A stretch of DNA of 64,000 bases from Candidatus Pantoea floridensis (GCF_900215435.1 NZ_OCMY01000001.1:2356001-2420000); one strand, 5' to 3'; counted from the stretch's first letter, positions 29,127 to 41,909 are shown. Numbers and translations: made by a program. The notes: generated from the letters alone by a model not told the origin.

Positions 29127-30965
29127 ATGCCAATACAGATTTTACCGCCGCAGCTGGCGAACCAGATTGCCGCAGGCGAAGTGGTTGAGCGTCCGGCATC
29201 GGTCGTAAAAGAGCTGGTGGAAAACAGCCTCGATGCCGGCGCAACGCGTATTGATGTTGATATTGAGAAAGGTGGCGCCAAACTTATCCGCATTCGTGAC
29301 AACGGCTGCGGCATCGCGAAAGCCGAGCTGGCCATGGCGCTGGCACGGCATGCCACCAGTAAGATAGCCTCGCTCGATGATCTAGAAGCGATCGTCAGCC
29401 TCGGTTTCCGTGGCGAAGCGCTCGCCAGTATCAGCTCGGTTTCTCGTTTAACCCTCACGTCACGCACCGCCAATCAAACTGAAGCGTGGCAAGCCTATGC
29501 CGAAGGGCGCGATATGGAGGTGACGGTGAAACCCGCGGCGCATCCCGTGGGAACCTCGCTAGAAGTGCTCGATCTGTTCTACAACACGCCCGCACGCCGC
29601 AAATTTATGCGCACCGAAAAAACCGAATTTACTCATATTGATGAGGTGATTCGTCGTATTGCGCTGGCACGCTTTGATGTTGCCATTTCACTCAGCCATA
29701 ACGGCAAGTTGATGCGTCAGTATCGCGCGGTCAGCGAGGAGACGCAGCGCGAGCGGCGTTTAGGCGCGATTTGTGGCACCACGTTTATGCAGCATGCGTT
29801 ACGTATTGATTGGCAGCATGACGATTTAGCACTGCGTGGTTGGGTGGCCGATCCAAACGGCTCGCGACAGGTTACCGATCTGCAATATTGTTACGTCAAC
29901 GGGCGTATGATGCGCGATAAGCTGATCAACCACGCCATTCGCCAGGCGTATCAAACGCAGCTTGGCGATGATCAGCAGCCGGCTTACGTGCTGTATCTCG
30001 AGATCGATCCGCATCAGGTGGATGTCAACGTCCATCCGGCTAAGCATGAGGTGCGTTTCCATCAGTCGCGTCTGGTACATGATTTTATCTGGCAGGGCGT
30101 GATGAGTGCGCTGCAAGCCAGCCGCGCGCCGGAACTGCCGATTGCACACGCTGAAGAGCCCGCACCCAAATGGCAGCCAGAAAACCGCCAGGCGGCGGGT
30201 GCTAATCACTTTGCCCAGCCGAGCAACACGCCGCGCAACGGATCTGCTGCCGGCGCGAGTGCCAATTGGCAGAATAAAGAACCCAGTTACAGTGCGCGCG
30301 AAGGCGCTGCCTATAAGCAGCTGATTAAAACACCAGCGGCCGAAGCGCCGCGCGCCGCGCCTGCACCCGTTCGTCAGCCCGAGCCACGTGAAGCACCGTT
30401 AAGTGCTCATGCACAAAGTTTTGGTCGCGTGTTAAGCGTGTTGCAGGATCGCTACGCGCTGTTGGAACGGGGTAACCAACTGCAATTATTATCCCTGGCG
30501 GTTGCGGCTCGCTGGCTAAAACAGGCCCAGCTGCAGCCAGGGGATGAGGGATTAAAACCGCAGCCGTTGCTGATCCCGGTTCGCCTGAAAATTGCCGGGC
30601 AAGAGCTCGCCGTTATCGATTCCCATTCAATGCTGCTGAGCGTAATGGGCATTGATTTACAACGAGAAGGACAGCATGTGACGCTGCGTGCCGTTCCTTT
30701 ACCGTTACGAACACAAAATTTACAAATCTTGATTCCAGAACTGTTAGGCTACTTGGCCCGGCAGCAAGAGGTTTCTGCATCCACGTTAGCCCAATGGTTG
30801 GCGCGGCGCGATGATGCAGAAGACGCTCACTGGAATCACTCGCAGGCGATTACGTTGCTGGCAGAGCTGGAAAGGCTTTGTCCGCAACTGCTGAAGTCGC
30901 CGCCTTCAGGTCTGTTACAGACTATTGAGATTGAGAGCGCGATTAACGCGTTGAAGCATGAGTGA
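29127..30965 (+). CDS. mutL: DNA mismatch repair protein MutL
   Basis: 612 residues. The N-terminal GHKL ATPase has [17 protein letters not shown] and GFRGEAL; a long P/A/Q-rich linker (about 330-430) leads to the C-terminal dimerisation domain, which carries the sliding-clamp motif QPLLIP near residue 480. It has no DQHAxxER endonuclease motif, as expected for species with MutH. I chose ATG 29127 ([23 protein letters not shown]) with AAGGA 8 nt upstream. It overlaps miaA by 8 nt. Confidence 0.97.
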   Translation: MPIQILPPQLANQIAAGEVVERPASVVKELVENSLDAGATRIDVDIEKGGAKLIRIRDNGCGIAKAELAMALARHATSKIASLDDLEAIVSLGFRGEALASISSVSRLTLTSRTANQTEAWQAYAEGRDMEVTVKPAAHPVGTSLEVLDLFYNTPARRKFMRTEKTEFTHIDEVIRRIALARFDVAISLSHNGKLMRQYRAVSEETQRERRLGAICGTTFMQHALRIDWQHDDLALRGWVADPNGSRQVTDLQYCYVNGRMMRDKLINHAIRQAYQTQLGDDQQPAYVLYLEIDPHQVDVNVHPAKHEVRFHQSRLVHDFIWQGVMSALQASRAPELPIAHAEEPAPKWQPENRQAAGANHFAQPSNTPRNGSAAGASANWQNKEPSYSAREGAAYKQLIKTPAAEAPRAAPAPVRQPEPREAPLSAHAQSFGRVLSVLQDRYALLERGNQLQLLSLAVAARWLKQAQLQPGDEGLKPQPLLIPVRLKIAGQELAVIDSHSMLLSVMGIDLQREGQHVTLRAVPLPLRTQNLQILIPELLGYLARQQEVSASTLAQWLARRDDAEDAHWNHSQAITLLAELERLCPQLLKSPPSGLLQTIEIESAINALKHE

Positions 30966-31899
30966 ACTAAACCAGGCTAGCCGGCCAAAGGCAATATTTT
31001 TGATGGGGCCTACCGCCTCCGGTAAGACGGCATTAGCGATTTCGCTGCGTCAGCAACTTCCGGTGGAACTTATTAGCGTTGACTCTGCCTTAATCTATCG
31101 CGGGATGGATATTGGCACGGCGAAACCGTCGGCAGAAGAGTTAGCACTGGCGCCCCATCGTTTGCTGGACATTCGCGATCCGGCGGAAGCGTATTCCGCC
31201 GCAGAGTTTCGTCGCGATGCGCTGGCAGAAATGGCGGAAATCACCCAGAAGGGGAAGATTCCGCTGCTTGTTGGTGGAACCATGCTCTATTTCAAGGCGT
31301 TACTTGAAGGATTGTCACCGTTGCCCTCGGCCGATCCCGAGGTGCGTCAGCGGATAGAGCAAATGGCGGCGGAGAAAGGGTGGGAAGCCCTGCACCGCCA
31401 GCTGTGTGAAATCGATCCGGTCGCCGGTAGTCGTATTCATCCGAATGATCCGCAGAGACTTTCGCGAGCACTGGAAGTTTTTTTTATTTCGGGTAAAACT
31501 TTAACGGAACTGACAAAAACCTCCGGCGAAGCGTTACCCTACGACGTGTCCCAATTTGCGATTGCACCTGTGAATCGCGAACTGATACATCAACGCATTG
31601 CGTTGCGTTACGACCAGATGCTAGCGTCAGGATTTGAAGCGGAGGCTCGTGCACTGTTTGCACGAGGTGATTTGCATACGGATATGCCTTCCATTCGTTG
31701 TGTCGGTTATCGCCAGATGTGGTCTTATCTTTCAGGCGAAATCGATTATGACGAAATGGTTTATCGGGGAATTTGCGCCACTCGGCAGCTCGCTAAACGC
31801 CAGATGACCTGGTTACGTGGCTGGCCTGAAGTACACTGGTTAAACAGTGATGAGCCAGAATTAGCGCGTAATGCGGTGCTCAAGGTAGTTAGTGCGTAG
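30958..31899 (+). CDS. miaA: tRNA dimethylallyltransferase MiaA
   Basis: 313 residues. Adds an isopentenyl group to A37 of UNN-decoding tRNAs. P-loop GPTASGKT lies at 17-24, followed by the [16 protein letters not shown] substrate motif and the C-terminal [13 protein letters not shown] segment. Its ATG lies within the end of mutL. About 110 bp separate it from hfq and include promoter-like TACAAT (near 31914). Confidence 0.97.
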   Translation: MSELNQASRPKAIFLMGPTASGKTALAISLRQQLPVELISVDSALIYRGMDIGTAKPSAEELALAPHRLLDIRDPAEAYSAAEFRRDALAEMAEITQKGKIPLLVGGTMLYFKALLEGLSPLPSADPEVRQRIEQMAAEKGWEALHRQLCEIDPVAGSRIHPNDPQRLSRALEVFFISGKTLTELTKTSGEALPYDVSQFAIAPVNRELIHQRIALRYDQMLASGFEAEARALFARGDLHTDMPSIRCVGYRQMWSYLSGEIDYDEMVYRGICATRQLAKRQMTWLRGWPEVHWLNSDEPELARNAVLKVVSA

Positions 31900-31997
31900 C
31901 AGGGATGATTGTGTACAATTGGTTCGTTATCGTGCGCAAATTTTTACGCAGTTTTTCTGAACCACGGTTCTTAAAGCAACAAACAACAAGCATATAA

Positions 31998-32327
<330 letters not shown>

Positions 32328-32329
32328 TT

Positions 32330-32395
32330 TTGCGCTGCCGTAAAGCCAGGGCTGGAGAGCGATAACGTTTTCCTGTCCTGGTTATTTTATTTAAG
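32330..32395 (+). terminator. Weak terminator-like hairpin between hfq and hflX
   Basis: CCAGG...CCTGG arms enclose an internal segment GAGAGCGATAACGTTTTC and are followed by TTATTTTATTT. The stem is short, so this is probably an attenuating rather than full stop, which fits transcription continuing into hflX. Confidence 0.4.
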
Positions 32396-32407
32396 CGAGG
32401 TTATAGC

Positions 32408-33688
32408 TTGTTTGACCGTTATGATGCCGGTGAGCAGGCCGTACTGGTACACATCTGGTTCTCCCAAGACAAAGAGCTGGAAGATTTGCAGGAGTTCGAA
32501 ACTCTTGTCTCTTCTGCGGGCGTTGAAGCGCTGCAAGTTATTACGGGCAGCCGTAAAGCGCCACATCCCAAATATTTTGTCGGTGAAGGAAAGGCAGTTG
32601 AAATTGCCGATGCGGTGAAAGCGAGTGGAGCATCGGTCGTTTTATTCGATCATGCCTTAACTCCTGCCCAGGAACGTAATCTTGAGCGGCTGTGCGAATG
32701 TCGCGTAATCGATCGCACCGGCTTAATTCTCGATATTTTCGCCCAGCGCGCCCGCACCCATGAGGGTAAATTGCAGGTCGAGCTGGCACAACTACGCCAT
32801 TTAGCAACCCGTTTGGTTCGCGGATGGACACACCTTGAGCGCCAAAAAGGCGGTATCGGTTTACGTGGTCCAGGTGAAACTCAGCTGGAAACGGACCGTC
32901 GCTTGTTGCGTGGTCGCATCAGTCAGATTCTTTCTCGTCTTGAACGCGTTGAAAAGCAGCGCGATCAGGGCAGGCAGGCACGCGCCAAAGCTGACGTGCC
33001 AACGGTCTCGCTGGTGGGTTACACCAACGCCGGAAAATCCACACTATTCAACGCGATTACCTCTGCGGATGTTTACGTGGCGGACCAACTTTTCGCAACG
33101 CTTGACCCTACCTTGCGCCGGCTGAATGTCGCCGATGTCGGTGAAGTGGTTTTAGCGGACACGGTAGGTTTTATTCGCCATTTACCGCATGATCTGGTGG
33201 CGGCCTTTAAAGCCACGCTGCAGGAAACCCGCCAGGCAACGCTGTTGTTACATGTGATTGATGCTGCTGATTTGCGCGTGAATGACAACATCGATGCCGT
33301 AAATGAAGTATTGGCAGAAATCGAAGCCGATGAAATTCCGACTCTGCTGGTCATGAATAAAATCGATATGCTGGATGGTTTTGTGCCGCGTATCGATCGC
33401 AATGAAGAGAACCAACCGATTCGCGTGTGGTTATCTGCACAGAGCGGCGTAGGTTTACCGCTGCTGTGGCAGTCGCTTTCAGAGCGTTTAGCCGGAGAGA
33501 TCGCGCAGTACGATTTACGTCTGCCGCCGGAAGCGGGCCGTTTACGCAGCCGTTTCTATCAGCTACATGCAATAGAAAAAGAATGGAATGAAGAGGATGG
33601 CTGTGTGAATTTGCATGTGCGTATGCCAATCGTTGACTGGCGCCGTCTGTGTAAGCAAGAGCCGTCGCTAGCCAGTTATATTGTTTGA
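32408..33688 (+). CDS. hflX: Ribosome-rescue GTPase HflX
   Basis: 426 residues. A heat-shock GTPase that splits stalled 70S ribosomes. An N-terminal HflX subdomain with [17 protein letters not shown] and [18 protein letters not shown] is followed by the G domain ([24 protein letters not shown]). I chose TTG 32408 because it yields [14 protein letters not shown] as in E. coli and follows GCGAGG; no in-frame ATG fits better. An ERIC element separates it from hflK. Confidence 0.95.
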   Translation: MFDRYDAGEQAVLVHIWFSQDKELEDLQEFETLVSSAGVEALQVITGSRKAPHPKYFVGEGKAVEIADAVKASGASVVLFDHALTPAQERNLERLCECRVIDRTGLILDIFAQRARTHEGKLQVELAQLRHLATRLVRGWTHLERQKGGIGLRGPGETQLETDRRLLRGRISQILSRLERVEKQRDQGRQARAKADVPTVSLVGYTNAGKSTLFNAITSADVYVADQLFATLDPTLRRLNVADVGEVVLADTVGFIRHLPHDLVAAFKATLQETRQATLLLHVIDAADLRVNDNIDAVNEVLAEIEADEIPTLLVMNKIDMLDGFVPRIDRNEENQPIRVWLSAQSGVGLPLLWQSLSERLAGEIAQYDLRLPPEAGRLRSRFYQLHAIEKEWNEEDGCVNLHVRMPIVDWRRLCKQEPSLASYIV

Positions 33689-33759
33689 AATTGCCCAATC
33701 GCACTTACCCAAAAAAGATTTCAGGTTGTAGTAATTATCGTTGCAGGCCGAAATATTAT

Positions 33760-33891
33760 GGTTTTACGCGAATATTTCGGATTGCGGCAAGGCGGCAACT
33801 GAGCAAATCCCCAGGAGCTTACATCTGTAAGTGACTGGGGTGCGTGAAGGCAGCCAACGCAGCTGCAATCCGAAAGATGAAGGGTAAAACC
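33760..33891 (+). repeat. Full-length ERIC element between hflX and hflK
   Basis: 132 bp with terminal inverted repeats GGTTTTAC/GTAAAACC and inner arms TTTCGGATTGC/GCAATCCGAAA. The central ERIC core CCCCAGGAGCTTACAT...GTAAGTGACTGGGG runs 33809-33840. It ends 26 bp before the hflK start. If transcribed from hfq/hflX it would form a long hairpin between hflX and hflKC. Confidence 0.92.
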
Positions 33892-33917
33892 GTAAATACA
33901 ATAAATGGAGTAGAGAC

Positions 33918-35153
33918 ATGGCGTGGAATCAGCCCGGAAATAACGGACAGGACCGCGACCCGTGGGGAAGCAGCAATAATCAAGGCGGCAACTCTGGGGG
34001 AAATAAAGGAGGTCGCGATCAGGGACCACCTGATCTGGATGATATCTTCCGTAAACTGAGCAAAAAACTCGGTGGACTGGGCGGTGGCAAACAGAATGAC
34101 AATGGCCAACGCAGCGGCGGCAGCGGTGGCAAAATAGTGGGCATTGTTGCCGTAGCAGCGGTCGTTATCTGGGCGGCTAGCGGTTTCTACACCATCAAAG
34201 AAGCAGAACGCGGTGTGGTAACGCGTTTTGGCAAATTTAGCCATCTGGTTGAGCCCGGTCTTAACTGGAAGCCAACGTTTATCGATCAGGTTCGCGCCGT
34301 TAACGTCGAAGCCGTGCGCGAACTGGCGGCGTCTGGCGTGATGTTAACGTCGGATGAAAACGTTGTGCGCGTTGAAATGAACGTGCAATACCGCGTGACC
34401 GATCCGGAGCGTTATCTGTATGCGGTGACCAGCGCCGACGATAGTCTGCGTCAGGCAACGGACAGCGCCTTACGTGGCGTCATTGGTCGCTCAACCATGG
34501 ATCGCATTCTGACGGAAGGTCGTACCGTGGTACGTAGCGAAACGCAGCGTGAGCTCGACGAAACCATTCGTCCGTACAACATGGGTATTACCCTGCTAGA
34601 CGTGAACTTCCAGGCGGCGCGTCCACCGGAAGAGGTTAAAGCCTCATTTGATGATGCGATTGCTGCGCGTGAAAACCGCGAGCAGTACGTGCGTGAAGCC
34701 GAAGCTTATGCGAATGAAGTTCAGCCGCGCGCTAATGGCCAGGCCCAGCGTATCCTTGAAGAAGGTCGCGCCTATAAAGAACGTACGGTGCTAGAAGCGC
34801 AGGGTGAAGTGGCTCGTTTTGCGCGCCTGCTGCCAGAATATAAGGCCGCACCTGAAATCACTAAAGAGCGTCTCTACATTGAAACGATGGAACGCGTGCT
34901 CAGCCATACTCGCAAAGTTTTGATCAGCGATCGTGGCAGCAACTTGACGGTTCTGCCATTGGATCAGCTGATGCGCGGTGGTCAGGCCTCGGGCCAGAGC
35001 GGTCAAAAAATGACGAATCTCATGAAATCACCTTCGTCTTCCGAAAGTAATGCGAGCCGTGGTGATACCTCATCATACAGTCCAGACAGCATCATGGATC
35101 AGCGTCGCGCCAATGCGCTGCGCAACGATACCCAGCGTCAAGGGAGGGAGTAA
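33918..35153 (+). CDS. hflK: FtsH modulator HflK
   Basis: 411 residues. A Gly/Asn/Gln-rich cytoplasmic head (1-70), one membrane anchor (about 71-93), an SPFH/prohibitin domain and a C-terminal Ser/Gly/Gln-rich tail. With HflC it builds a large periplasmic cage around the FtsH protease and limits its activity. A GGAGTAGAGAC ribosome site is present. The gap to hflC is 3 nt. Confidence 0.96.
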   Translation: MAWNQPGNNGQDRDPWGSSNNQGGNSGGNKGGRDQGPPDLDDIFRKLSKKLGGLGGGKQNDNGQRSGGSGGKIVGIVAVAAVVIWAASGFYTIKEAERGVVTRFGKFSHLVEPGLNWKPTFIDQVRAVNVEAVRELAASGVMLTSDENVVRVEMNVQYRVTDPERYLYAVTSADDSLRQATDSALRGVIGRSTMDRILTEGRTVVRSETQRELDETIRPYNMGITLLDVNFQAARPPEEVKASFDDAIAARENREQYVREAEAYANEVQPRANGQAQRILEEGRAYKERTVLEAQGEVARFARLLPEYKAAPEITKERLYIETMERVLSHTRKVLISDRGSNLTVLPLDQLMRGGQASGQSGQKMTNLMKSPSSSESNASRGDTSSYSPDSIMDQRRANALRNDTQRQGRE

Positions 35154-35156
35154 TCG

Positions 35157-36161
35157 ATGCGTAAGCCAATCATCGCCGTAATTATTGTAGTGTTGGTGGT
35201 GCTTTACGCGTCACTGTTCGTGGTGCAGGAAGGCCAACGCGGCATTGTGCTGCGCTTTGGCAAGGTTCTGCGTGACGATGAAAACAAACCGCTGGTGTAC
35301 GCACCGGGTCTGCATTTCAAAATCCCGTTTATCGAAACCATGAAATCTCTGGATGCGCGCATTCAGACCATGGATAACCAGGCGGATCGCTTTGTTACCA
35401 AAGAGAAGAAAGACCTGATCGTTGATTCCTATATCAAATGGCGCATTAGTGATTTCAGCCGTTACTACCTGGCAACCGGTGGTGGCGACGTTTCTCAGGC
35501 CGAAGTATTGCTGAAACGTAAGTTCAGTGACCGTCTGCGTTCTGAAATGGGTCGTCTGGATGTGAAAGACATCGTGACCGATTCACGTGGCCGCTTAACC
35601 ACCGATGTTCGAGATGCTTTGAATACCGGCAGCGCGGGCAATGACGATGAAGTGCAGACGCCAGCAGCAGATGATGCGATTGCCAATGCAGCGGCACGCG
35701 TAGAGCGTGAAACCAATAGCAGCGAACCGGCACCCAACCCGAACAGTATGGCTGCTTTAGGTATTCAGGTTGTCGACGTGCGTATTAAGCAGATCAACCT
35801 GCCAACGGAAGTGTCTGACGCTATCTACAACCGTATGCGCGCCGAGCGTGAAGCGGTTGCCCGTAGTCAGCGTTCACAAGGTCAGGAAGAGGCAGAAAAA
35901 CTGCGTGCGCAAGCCGATTATCAGGTTACGCGTACTCTGGCAGAAGCTCAGCGTGAGGCGCTGATTTCACGCGGTGAAGGTGATGGTGAAGCAGCAAAAC
36001 TGTTTGCTGATGCCTTCAGTCAGGATCCGGATTTCTATGCCTTTATCCGCAGCCTGCGCGCTTATGAGAATAGCTTCTCTGACAATCAGGATGTGTTAGT
36101 GCTGAGCCCGGATAGCGATTTCTTCCGCTATATGAAAGCGCCGACTAACGCCACGCGTTAA
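35157..36161 (+). CDS. hflC: FtsH modulator HflC
   Basis: 334 residues. N-terminal membrane anchor (about 4-22), SPFH domain and a long helical tail (AREREAVARSQRSQGQEEAEKLRAQ region). It partners HflK in the FtsH-HflKC complex. A G/S/N/D-rich insert (about 160-200, TGSAGNDDEVQTPAADD) interrupts the SPFH domain, as in enterobacterial HflC. GGGAGG precedes the ATG. A strong terminator follows 18 bp after the stop. Confidence 0.96.
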   Translation: MRKPIIAVIIVVLVVLYASLFVVQEGQRGIVLRFGKVLRDDENKPLVYAPGLHFKIPFIETMKSLDARIQTMDNQADRFVTKEKKDLIVDSYIKWRISDFSRYYLATGGGDVSQAEVLLKRKFSDRLRSEMGRLDVKDIVTDSRGRLTTDVRDALNTGSAGNDDEVQTPAADDAIANAAARVERETNSSEPAPNPNSMAALGIQVVDVRIKQINLPTEVSDAIYNRMRAEREAVARSQRSQGQEEAEKLRAQADYQVTRTLAEAQREALISRGEGDGEAAKLFADAFSQDPDFYAFIRSLRAYENSFSDNQDVLVLSPDSDFFRYMKAPTNATR

Positions 36162-36179
36162 GAACTGATATAAAGTCCA

Positions 36180-36207
36180 GGCCGACAATGTTGTCGGCCT
36201 TTTTTTT
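36180..36207 (+). terminator. Terminator after hflC
   Basis: GGCCGACAA/TTGTCGGCC stem followed by eight T. It is a strong Rho-independent signal 11 bp before the yjeT ATG, so yjeT is either expressed by readthrough or from a promoter overlapping the terminator. Confidence 0.9.
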
Positions 36208-36218
36208 GGGAAAAAAAC

Positions 36219-36416
36219 ATGAACACAACCATCTGGATGGCGCTGGCTTTAGTTTTGGTGCTGGAAGGACTTGGCCCCATGTTTATGCCACGCGTCTGGC
36301 GTCGCATGATTCTGGCGATGACCCAACTGCCCGATCGTCTGCTGCACCGTTTTGGTGGTGGACTGGTGGTAGCGGGCGTGGTGATTTACGCCATGATCAG
36401 TATGCACGCAGGTTGA
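36219..36416 (+). CDS. yjeT: YjeT, small DUF2065 inner-membrane protein
   Basis: 65 residues with two hydrophobic segments (about 3-22 and 44-62) and the DUF2065 pattern ALVLVLEGLGPMFMPRVWRRM. The function is unknown. It keeps the hflC-yjeT-purA order of E. coli. It has no convincing Shine-Dalgarno: the hflC terminator T-run ends directly in GGGAAAAAAAC before its ATG. Confidence 0.88.
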   Translation: MNTTIWMALALVLVLEGLGPMFMPRVWRRMILAMTQLPDRLLHRFGGGLVVAGVVIYAMISMHAG

Positions 36417-36513
36417 TAAACACAAATTTGCGTGATATCTCGCAACCCAATTGTGTCTGGTGGCCATTGTTCCCCCCAACATGTTGTGATGATCAAAACT
36501 CAGGCAAAAAACA

Positions 36514-36529
36514 GCGCAATCGTATGCTA
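36514..36529 (+). promoter_or_regulatory. Possible PurR operator upstream of purA
   Basis: GCGCAATCGTATGCTA keeps the central CG and matches about 12 of 16 positions of the PurR consensus (ACGCAAWCGWTTGCGT). It sits 67-82 bp before the purA ATG. purA is PurR-regulated in E. coli, which supports the reading. Confidence 0.45.
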
Positions 36530-36574
36530 AAAGTGCTGAAAGAGTAAAAGTCAGGTGGTAGAATCCATTTTTAA

Positions 36575-37894
<1,320 letters not shown>

Positions 37895-37902
37895 TCTCTC
37901 AA

Positions 37903-37931
37903 GGCCGGGTATCGCCCGGCCTTTGTATTTC
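37903..37931 (+). terminator. Terminator after purA
   Basis: GGCCGGG/CCCGGCC stem with loop TATCG, followed by TTTGTATTT. Confidence 0.85.
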
Positions 37932-38085
37932 TAATCTTTGACTCCACTCACTCTATTTTTTCTTGCAAATATCGATACTTGCCGGAAAAAAACGCACCGG
38001 CCACCACGCTCTGGTTTATCATCATACTTAAACATCACGCCGACCGGCGCATAGTCATAACGACCGATGATTCACTGAGGTATAT

Positions 38086-38529
38086 GTGCAGCTAACAAGT
38101 TTTACCGATTATGGTTTGCGTGCGCTGATTTATATGGCGACGTTACCGGAAGGTAAGCAGACCAACATTACCGAAGTCACCGATACCTACGGGGTGTCGC
38201 GTAACCATATGGTCAAAATCATCAATCAACTCAGCCGGGCTGGCTTTGTCGCCGCAACACGCGGTAAAAACGGCGGAATTCGTTTAGGCATGAACCCGGA
38301 AAAAATCGTGATTGGCGAAGTGGTGCGAAAAATGGAGCCACTGCAGCTCGTGAACTGCAACGAGTGTGTCATCACGCCAGCTTGTCGTTTGCGTAAAGCA
38401 TTGCACGATGCGGTCCAGTTATTCCTCAAGGAGCTGGATAAATATACGCTGGCCGATTTGGTCAAAGATAACGATGCGCTGTACCAACTTTTATTGTCCG
38501 AACCGCCGGTGGCAATCCAAATTAAATGA
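38086..38529 (+). CDS. nsrR: Nitric-oxide-sensing repressor NsrR
   Basis: 147 residues, Rrf2 family. An N-terminal winged helix ([33 protein letters not shown]) is followed by the cluster-binding cysteines C91, C94 and C100 ([11 protein letters not shown]). In E. coli NsrR the ligands are C91, C96 and C102, so two residues are missing between the first and second Cys. The [Fe-S] cluster reacts with NO and releases repression of genes such as hmpA. The start is GTG 38086 after GAGG. It lies 16 nt before rnr, and a 6-residue C-terminal tail is extra. Confidence 0.94.
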   Translation: MQLTSFTDYGLRALIYMATLPEGKQTNITEVTDTYGVSRNHMVKIINQLSRAGFVAATRGKNGGIRLGMNPEKIVIGEVVRKMEPLQLVNCNECVITPACRLRKALHDAVQLFLKELDKYTLADLVKDNDALYQLLLSEPPVAIQIK

Positions 38530-38545
38530 CATCGGAGGAACCGTA

Positions 38546-40996
38546 ATGTCAAAAGATCCTTTTCAGGATAGAGAAGCTGAAAAATACGAAAACCCTATTC
38601 CCAGCCGTGAATTCATTCTGGCGCTGTTAGAGAAACGGGAAAAACCGACCAGCCGCGATGACATCGCGCAGGAACTGAATATCACCAGCGAAGAGCAGCT
38701 GGAAGCGCTGCGCCGTCGTCTACGTGCCATGGAGCGCGATGGTCAGTTGGTGTTTACTCGCCGTCAATGTTACGCCCTGCCAGAACGTCTCGATCTCATT
38801 CGCGGTAAAGTGATTGGCCACCGCGATGGCTATGGCTTCCTGCGCGTGGAGGGACAGAAAGATGATTTCTATCTCTCTGCCGAACAGATGAAATTCTGCC
38901 TGCATGGCGACGTTATTCTGGCACAGCCGGGCAGCGCCGATCGTAAAGGTCGTCGTGAAGCACGTGTGGTACGCGTTCTCGAGCCGCGCAACAGCCAAAT
39001 TGTTGGTCGCTACTTCACCGATGCGGGCACGGGATTTGTGGTGCCTGATGACAGCCGTCTGAGCTTCGACATCCTGATCCCACAAGAAGAAACGCTCAAC
39101 GCGCGCATGGGTTCAGTGGTGGTGGTTGAGATCACGCAACGCGCCACGCGTCGCAGCAAAGCGCTCGGTAAAATTACCGAGCTGCTCGGCGATGATATGG
39201 GTACCAGCCTTGCCGTGGATATGGCGGTGCGCACCCATGAAATTCCGCACAGCTGGCCGGAAGAAGTGGAAAAGCAGATCGCCAGGCTGAAAGAAGAAGT
39301 ACCGGAAGAGGCGAAGAAAGGGCGCGTTGATTTGCGTAACCTGCCGCTGGTCACCATTGATGGTGAAGATGCGCGCGACTTTGATGACGCTGTTTTCTGC
39401 GAGAAGAAGCGCGGTGGTGGCTGGCGTTTGTGGGTAGCGATTGCCGATGTGAGCTATTACGTCCGTCCCGGCACGCCGCTCGATGATGAAGCGCATCAGC
39501 GCGGCACGTCCGTCTATTTCCCGTCGCAGGTTATTCCAATGCTGCCGGAGATTCTCTCCAACGGCTTGTGCTCGCTGAATCCACAGGTTGATCGTCTGTG
39601 CATGGTGTGCGAGATGACCATCTCCTCCAGCGGCAAACTCACCGGCTTCAAACACTATGAAGCGGTGATGAACTCCCACGCGCGACTGACCTACAACAAA
39701 GTGTGGAACATTCTGCAAGGTGATGCCGATCTGCGTGAACAATACGCGGCGCAGGTGCCCCATCTGCATGAATTGCACAACATGTATCAGGTGCTGGAAA
39801 CCGCGCGTGAGCAGCGTGGCGGCATTTCGTTTGAGACCGATGAAGCCAAGTTTATCTTCAACGCCGAGCGTCGCATTGAGCGCGTGGAGCGCACTTCACG
39901 CAACGATGCGCACAAGCTGATTGAAGAGTGCATGATTCTCGCCAACATTGCCTCAGCGCGTTTTGTTGAGAAAAATGAAGAGCCTGCACTGTTCCGCGAT
40001 CACGATCGTCCAAGCGAAGACAGCATCAAAAGTTTCCGCACCGTACTCAACGAACTGGGCTTAAGCCTGCCGGGCGGTGCCAAGCCGCACCCGACTGATT
40101 ATGCCGACCTGCTGAAGCAAGTGGCCGATCGTCCAGATGCAGAAATGCTTCAAACCATGCTGCTGCGTTCAATGAAGCAGGCAGTTTATGACCCGGAAAA
40201 CCGTGGTCACTTCGGTCTGGCGCTGGCGTCTTATGCGCACTTTACCTCACCGATTCGCCGCTATCCCGATTTGCTGCTGCATCGCGCCATCAAATATTTG
40301 CTGGCGAAAGAGCGGGGTGAAGTGGATGGCATCACCACGCCGACCGGCGGCTATCACTACGATATGCAGCAGATGCTGCAGCTTGGCCAACACTGTTCGA
40401 TGACCGAGCGTCGTGCTGATGAAGCCACGCGCGATGTCGCCGATTGGCTGAAGTGTGATTTCATGCAGGATCAGGTCGGCAACGTGTTCAGCGGTGTGAT
40501 CTCCAGCGTGACCGGTTTTGGTTTCTTCGTCCGTCTTAACGATCTGTTTATCGATGGCTTGGTGCACGTTTCGTCGCTGGATAACGACTATTATCGCTTC
40601 GATGCGGTAGGCCAGCGTCTGATTGGTGAATCCGGCGGTCGTACCTATCGTCTTGGCGATGCGGTTGAAGTGCGCGTTGATGCGGTGCATATGGACGAGC
40701 GTAAAATCGACTTCGCGCTGATCTCCAGCAAGCGTGTACCGCGCGGTGAAGGCAAAACCGAGCGCGAGCGTGAGAAACGCGGCGGCAAGCCACCGGCCAA
40801 ACGCCGTCGTGACGCCGGTAAGAAGGGGACTTTTGAACCTGATTCAGCGTTCCGCGGCGAGAAGAAAAAGCCTGCGGCTGCTGAAAAACCGGCTAAAACC
40901 GAGAAAAAAGGCAAAAAAGTCTCGGAGAAAACCCGTAAAATCGCCGCCGCCACTAAGTCCAGGCGCGCGTCGAAGAAGCAAACAGGCGAAGCCTGA
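38546..40996 (+). CDS. rnr: Exoribonuclease R
   Basis: 816 residues. Processive 3'-5' exonuclease that unwinds structured RNA, active in cold shock, stationary phase and trans-translation. An N-terminal helix-turn-helix-like region (about 25-80), two cold-shock domains, the RNB catalytic domain with the Asp cluster in [11 protein letters not shown] (about 272-282), an S1 domain (about 640-725) and a very basic K/R/A-rich tail. ATG 38546 after CGGAGGAA gives [22 protein letters not shown]. Probably co-transcribed with nsrR and rlmB. Confidence 0.97.
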   Translation: MSKDPFQDREAEKYENPIPSREFILALLEKREKPTSRDDIAQELNITSEEQLEALRRRLRAMERDGQLVFTRRQCYALPERLDLIRGKVIGHRDGYGFLRVEGQKDDFYLSAEQMKFCLHGDVILAQPGSADRKGRREARVVRVLEPRNSQIVGRYFTDAGTGFVVPDDSRLSFDILIPQEETLNARMGSVVVVEITQRATRRSKALGKITELLGDDMGTSLAVDMAVRTHEIPHSWPEEVEKQIARLKEEVPEEAKKGRVDLRNLPLVTIDGEDARDFDDAVFCEKKRGGGWRLWVAIADVSYYVRPGTPLDDEAHQRGTSVYFPSQVIPMLPEILSNGLCSLNPQVDRLCMVCEMTISSSGKLTGFKHYEAVMNSHARLTYNKVWNILQGDADLREQYAAQVPHLHELHNMYQVLETAREQRGGISFETDEAKFIFNAERRIERVERTSRNDAHKLIEECMILANIASARFVEKNEEPALFRDHDRPSEDSIKSFRTVLNELGLSLPGGAKPHPTDYADLLKQVADRPDAEMLQTMLLRSMKQAVYDPENRGHFGLALASYAHFTSPIRRYPDLLLHRAIKYLLAKERGEVDGITTPTGGYHYDMQQMLQLGQHCSMTERRADEATRDVADWLKCDFMQDQVGNVFSGVISSVTGFGFFVRLNDLFIDGLVHVSSLDNDYYRFDAVGQRLIGESGGRTYRLGDAVEVRVDAVHMDERKIDFALISSKRVPRGEGKTEREREKRGGKPPAKRRRDAGKKGTFEPDSAFRGEKKKPAAAEKPAKTEKKGKKVSEKTRKIAAATKSRRASKKQTGEA

Positions 40997-41002
40997 TTGT
41001 GT

Positions 41003-41069
41003 GGTCGCATTTGACGGCGACCTAACACACCAGCAACGTGTTTTCGTAGGGTGCGCATTTATGCGCACC
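41003..41069. repeat. Two-palindrome intergenic repeat, copy 2
   Basis: A degenerate GGTCGCAT/GGCGACC palindrome (41003-41022) and a perfect GGTGCGCAT/ATGCGCACC palindrome (41050-41069), each 20 bp, are separated by about 27 bp that ends CGTAGG. This is copy 1 in the reverse orientation. It lies between the codirectional genes rnr and rlmB. Confidence 0.85.
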
Positions 41070-41119
41070 TGAATAATGGCCGATCTCTTCATGATTCATC
41101 TCCAACCTTGAGCAAAGTA

Positions 41120-41854
41120 ATGAGTGAAATAATTTTTGGTATTCATAGCGTGCAGGCGCTGCTGGAGCGCGATCCGCAGCGTTTTCAGGAAGTCTTTATC
41201 CTTAAAGGCCGCGAAGATCGTCGCCTGCAACCGCTGATCCTCGCACTGGAAGCTCAGGGTATTCCGGTACAGGTTGCCAATCGCCAATGGCTGGATAGCC
41301 AGGTTGAAGGCGGCGTACATCAGGGTATTGTGGCGCGCGTTAAGCCGGGCAAGCAGTACCAGGAAGGCGATCTGCCGGATCTGCTGCAGAGCCTGGAAAA
41401 GCCGTTCCTGCTGGTGCTGGATGGCGTTACCGACCCGCATAATCTCGGTGCTTGCCTGCGTAGCGCTGATGCCGCTGGCGTGCATGCGGTCATCGTGCCG
41501 AAAGACCGCGCAGCTCCGCTGAATGCCACGGCGAAAAAAGTGGCGAGCGGCGCGGCAGAAAACGTGCCTTTGATTCGCGTCACCAACCTGGCACGTACCC
41601 TGCGTTTGCTGCAGGAATACAACATTTGGGTAGTCGGCACCGCGGGTGAAGCCGATCATACCGTTTACCAAAGCAAAATGACTGGCCCGATGGCGCTGGT
41701 GATGGGGGCTGAAGGTGAAGGTATGCGTCGATTGACGCGTGAACATTGCGATGAGCTGATCAGCATCCCTATGGCAGGCAGCGTATCGTCACTGAACGTG
41801 TCAGTGGCCACTGGCGTATGTCTGTTCGAAGCCGTTCGTCAGCGTCAGGCGTGA
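41120..41854 (+). CDS. rlmB: 23S rRNA (guanosine-2'-O-)-methyltransferase RlmB
   Basis: 244 residues, SPOUT family, methylating G2251 in the peptidyl-transferase P loop of 23S rRNA. An N-terminal substrate-binding domain ([19 protein letters not shown]) precedes the trefoil-knot domain with [28 protein letters not shown] and [19 protein letters not shown] 41120 (MSEIIFG) matches the family. The upstream in-frame extension passes through the palindromic repeat and is not credible. Confidence 0.97.
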   Translation: MSEIIFGIHSVQALLERDPQRFQEVFILKGREDRRLQPLILALEAQGIPVQVANRQWLDSQVEGGVHQGIVARVKPGKQYQEGDLPDLLQSLEKPFLLVLDGVTDPHNLGACLRSADAAGVHAVIVPKDRAAPLNATAKKVASGAAENVPLIRVTNLARTLRLLQEYNIWVVGTAGEADHTVYQSKMTGPMALVMGAEGEGMRRLTREHCDELISIPMAGSVSSLNVSVATGVCLFEAVRQRQA

Positions 41855-41909
41855 TCCCCGCCGCAAAAAAATTTTCAGGCCGGGCATAACTGCAAAACAG
41901 CGACATACT

